NCBI GenBank assembly: GCA_019348475.1
Contig: JAHWJJ010000216.1
Coordinates: forward strand, 1-7,537
Source: Gemmatimonadota bacterium
GTDB taxonomy: Bacteria > Gemmatimonadota > Gemmatimonadetes > Longimicrobiales > Longimicrobiaceae
Direction: 5' to 3'
Length of the DNA: 7,537 nt
In this document: piece by piece, positions 5,891-7,537 of the stretch
Layout: each line of letters starts with the position of its first letter
Numbering within the stretch: the first letter of the stretch is position 1
Made by a program: the position numbers and the translations under genes
Notes under the pieces: generated by a model
Told to the model about the DNA's origin: nothing
Seen by the model: the letters and a program-made list of their open reading frames with translations, nothing else
The model's database searches: none

Positions 5891-7180
5891 TCAGCGCGCG
5901 GGGGCGGCGCGCATGCGCGGCTCCGGGGCGATCACGCCGGCGATCAGCAGCCCCGCCACCAGCGCGACGGCGGTCAGCATCATGCTGAACGCCGTCTGGA
6001 TCCCCGCCAGCGCCTGGCGCTCCATGAGCGCGTTCAGGCTCAGAAAGCCGATGCTCCCCGGCACCAGCAGCAGGATGGCGGGCACCAGCACCACGGCCGG
6101 GGGGCGGCGCCGCCAGCGCGCGTAGGCGTTGCTCGCCAGCGCCACCGCGAACCCGCCCGCGAAGGCGCCCAGCTCCGGCCCCAGCGCCGCCGCGCCCCGG
6201 CGCCCCGCCTCGGCCCCCAGCACGCTGGCGACGATGATCCACGGCGCGTCGCGCGGTGCGGCGCGCAGGATCATCACCGAACAGACGGGGGAGATCAGCA
6301 GGGCGGCCAGGCTGGCCCACGCGGGGAGGGGCGTGGGGTTCAGCAGCGGCGGCGCGCCGAACGCCGCGCCGGCCAGGCGGTTGCCGAGCGCAACCCCGAA
6401 GCCCAGCCCCAGAAAGGTGATGAAGGCGCCGCTGAGCCGCGCCGTTCCCGAGGCCAGCTGCCGGCTGGCCAGCTCGCTGAGCGCCGTGGTCAGGGTGAGC
6501 CCGGGAAGGAGGACGATCAGCCCGGCAAGGGTGGCCACCAGCACCGAGAGCGGGGGCGCCAGGTGCGCCATCGCCACGGCGGCGGCGCTCACCAGGAACG
6601 CGGCCAGCGGCTCGAACACGCGCATCAGCCGCCGCTGCCGCCCGGCCAGCAGCGCGAAAAGCCGCACCCCCAGCCCCAGCAGCGTGGCGGCCGCGATCTC
6701 CCGGGCGCCGCCGCCCAGCAGCTGGCAGGTGGCGCCGCTGATGCCGGCGAACGCCAGCGTGGTGGCCGCGGGCCCGTACGGCGCGGGCGCCGTGGCGATG
6801 CGCGCGATGCGGGCCGTGCCCTCCTCCGGGGTGATGCGCCCCTGCGCCACCTCGCGCGACACGCCCTCCACGGCGGCCAGGCTCCCCAGGTTCACCTCCC
6901 CCGGCTCCACGCGCAGCATGTGCGTCCGCTGCCGCTCCACCGGGCCGAACGAGGCCATGATGGAGGTGGGCTGCGTAAAGAACTGCGCCCCGCGCAGCCC
7001 CAGCCGGTCGCTCATGGCGCCCAGCATGTCTTCCAGGCGGTGGCTGGCCTCGCCGTAGCTGTGCAGGGCGCGCCCCAGGTGCAGCACGAACCCCACGGCC
7101 GCGGGGTCGGGCTCGTCCCCGTGGGCGGGGTGGGCGACCGGTTCGCCGGCGGAGCGGGGGGATGCGGTGTCGGCTGCCAA
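5891..7180 (-). CDS. Threonine/serine exporter, ThrE family (fused ThrE_1 + ThrE_2)
   Basis: An inner-membrane exporter of threonine/serine (possibly other small amino acids or peptides), energised in the known Corynebacterium ThrE by the membrane potential. The 429-aa chain has both halves in one polypeptide, unlike the two-gene YjjP/YjjB arrangement. The hydrophilic N-domain (about 28-130) holds YGEASHRLEDML (42-53), FFTQPTSIMASF and ARIARIATAPAPYG. ThrE_1 membrane helices follow, with the hallmark PGLTLTTALSELASRQLASG starting at 226 and then TARLSGA. ThrE_2 starts near 285 and includes SPVCSVMI, RDAPWI and the hallmark LVPGSIG (372-378). About ten membrane segments are apparent, ending near 417 with a short Arg/Pro tail. 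Start: this frame opens with a TTG lacking a visible Shine-Dalgarno, and no ATG or GTG lies in frame just upstream; an internal GTG at 7096 would also keep the conserved domain, so the N-terminus is uncertain. Convergent with the Spy-like gene; a TGGTATAAT lies about 270 bp upstream. Confidence 0.92.
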   Translation of the reverse strand: MAADTASPRSAGEPVAHPAHGDEPDPAAVGFVLHLGRALHSYGEASHRLEDMLGAMSDRLGLRGAQFFTQPTSIMASFGPVERQRTHMLRVEPGEVNLGSLAAVEGVSREVAQGRITPEEGTARIARIATAPAPYGPAATTLAFAGISGATCQLLGGGAREIAAATLLGLGVRLFALLAGRQRRLMRVFEPLAAFLVSAAAVAMAHLAPPLSVLVATLAGLIVLLPGLTLTTALSELASRQLASGTARLSGAFITFLGLGFGVALGNRLAGAAFGAPPLLNPTPLPAWASLAALLISPVCSVMILRAAPRDAPWIIVASVLGAEAGRRGAAALGPELGAFAGGFAVALASNAYARWRRRPPAVVLVPAILLLVPGSIGFLSLNALMERQALAGIQTAFSMMLTAVALVAGLLIAGVIAPEPRMRAAPAR

Positions 7181-7317
7181 TCGTCGGGTCCGGGGCCGGA
7201 TGAATGCGCGCCGGGCGGGCCGGCGTCGCGGGCCGGGAGTGTACCTGCGCCGGGGTGGGTCCGCCAGTGCCGGGCGGCGGTGCGCGCAGGCGGTGCCTCG
7301 CTAGAGGATGTGCAGAG

Positions 7318-7434
7318 TGCGAGTCGAGCGTGCGGGAGCCGGCTGTCAGATCGGGCGAGTAGATTCCTCAGTCGGCCCAGGCGATCTGCCTCAGCCCAGG
7401 CTCGCGCGGCGCCTCCTTCGCAATGACAGACTCT
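7318..7434 (-). repeat. 117-bp dispersed repeat, copy B (inverted relative to 4095-4211)
   Basis: Read on the minus strand it begins AGAGTCTGTCATTGCGAAGG and ends GCACGCTCGACTCGCA, matching copy A in both ends, total length and a perfect 22-bp core (here 7349-7370). The segment between the copies (4212-7317) contains the VOC, Spy-like and exporter genes. If the TGGTATAAT at 7451-7459 is the exporter's promoter, this repeat is transcribed in its 5' leader. Confidence 0.85.
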
Positions 7435-7450
7435 GGTACCGGATTCGGGT

Positions 7451-7459
7451 ATTATACCA
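7451..7459 (-). promoter_or_regulatory. Consensus extended -10 (TGGTATAAT) reading toward the exporter gene
   Basis: On the minus strand TGGTATAAT is a perfect extended -10 for a housekeeping sigma factor. The best -35 is TGCACA, 18 bp upstream (4 of 6 to TTGACA). It sits in the centre of an 11-bp palindrome (GGTATTATACC, 7448-7458), so the plus strand also carries TATTAT. Transcription would begin near 7444, giving a leader of about 260 nt that includes repeat copy B. The A/T-rich setting is exceptional in this window. Confidence 0.5.
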
Positions 7460-7481
7460 GATTTTCAGATTGATTGTGCAT

Positions 7482-7537
7482 TCAGCTTCTGAGATGGGCC
7501 TCACGCGGAGGGCGCGGAGGTCGCGGAGAAAAGAAGA
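7482..7537. repeat. GCGGAGG-family hairpin repeat, copy 3, truncated by window end
   Basis: 7500-7530 is identical to the reverse complement of the right arm of copy 1 (1374-1404) and differs at one base from its left arm. The preceding TCAGCTTCTGAGATGG matches 1308-1323 nearly exactly, so the repeat unit includes about 16 bp beyond the hairpin arm. The second arm would lie beyond 7537. Confidence 0.85.

Larger units (their letters stand above)
7181..7537. other. Upstream region of the exporter gene
   Basis: About 360 bp with no credible gene. Bases 7181-7317 are G/C-rich with nothing recognisable. Then come the inverted 117-bp repeat copy B (7318-7434), a short A/T-rich patch with an extended -10 (about 7441-7490) and the left part of a hairpin repeat cut off by the window end (7482-7537). 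Confidence 0.7.

Noticed and set aside
5646..6320. 224-codon minus-strand frame running through the hairpin repeat and the end of the exporter gene
   Set aside because: Different frame from ThrE, crosses the inverted repeat, Gly/Arg/Ala-rich with no domain.
5885..7426. 513-codon plus-strand frame opposite the ThrE gene
   Set aside because: Low-complexity Gln/Arg/Gly/His-rich product typical of antisense shadow; the minus-strand frame has unmistakable ThrE motifs.
4095..7434. Composite transposon with 117-bp terminal inverted repeats
   Set aside because: No transposase or recombinase inside, no target duplication visible, and similarity seems to run slightly past the repeat ends; kept only as a possible inversion substrate.

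Overview
The window is very GC-rich DNA (strong G/C preference at third codon positions) with five protein genes separated by repeat-loaded intergenic DNA. The best guess for the source is a Gemmatimonadota bacterium, perhaps Longimicrobium-like. The reasons are the CBM9-like/DUF5916 protein (a family I know mainly from Gemmatimonadota and Bacteroidota), a TAnnTTTG promoter-like octamer in front of it as in the Bacteroidota/FCB group, and many dispersed hairpin repeats. This assignment is inference; there is no rRNA or other phylogenetic marker here.

Layout, left to right. (1) 1-1284 (+): the 3' part of a response-regulator diguanylate cyclase, REC-GGEEF-REC', whose last receiver has lost its phosphorylation residues. 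(2) 1285-1585: intergenic, with a near-perfect 31-bp inverted repeat, a small 8-bp tandem array and a candidate promoter. (3) 1586-4030 (+): a large secreted/outer-membrane DUF5916 protein with an N-terminal CBM9-like domain. (4) 4031-4559: about 530 bp without a gene, made almost entirely of repeats: an 8-bp tandem array, one copy of a 117-bp dispersed repeat and a duplicated 43-bp module. (5) 4560-4925 (-): a small VOC/glyoxalase-fold protein. (6) 5115-5645 (+): a small exported Spy/CpxP-like protein with an excellent Shine-Dalgarno and a possible 15-codon leader ORF ahead of it. (7) 5642-5850: two hairpins between convergent gene ends. (8) 5891-7180 (-): a ThrE-type threonine/serine exporter. 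(9) 7181-7537: its upstream region, holding the inverted partner of the 117-bp repeat, a perfect extended -10 (TGGTATAAT) and the start of another copy of the 31-bp hairpin repeat.

The five genes show no common pathway. Strands alternate and each gene appears to be its own transcription unit: c-di-GMP signalling, an envelope barrel protein, a possible small-molecule enzyme or resistance protein, an envelope stress-like protein, and amino-acid export. The unusual part of the window is the intergenic repeat architecture, with at least four different repeat families in 7.5 kb, several of them placed symmetrically around genes. I see no transposase, integrase, CRISPR array, tRNA or rRNA, and no clear sign of a new multi-gene system.
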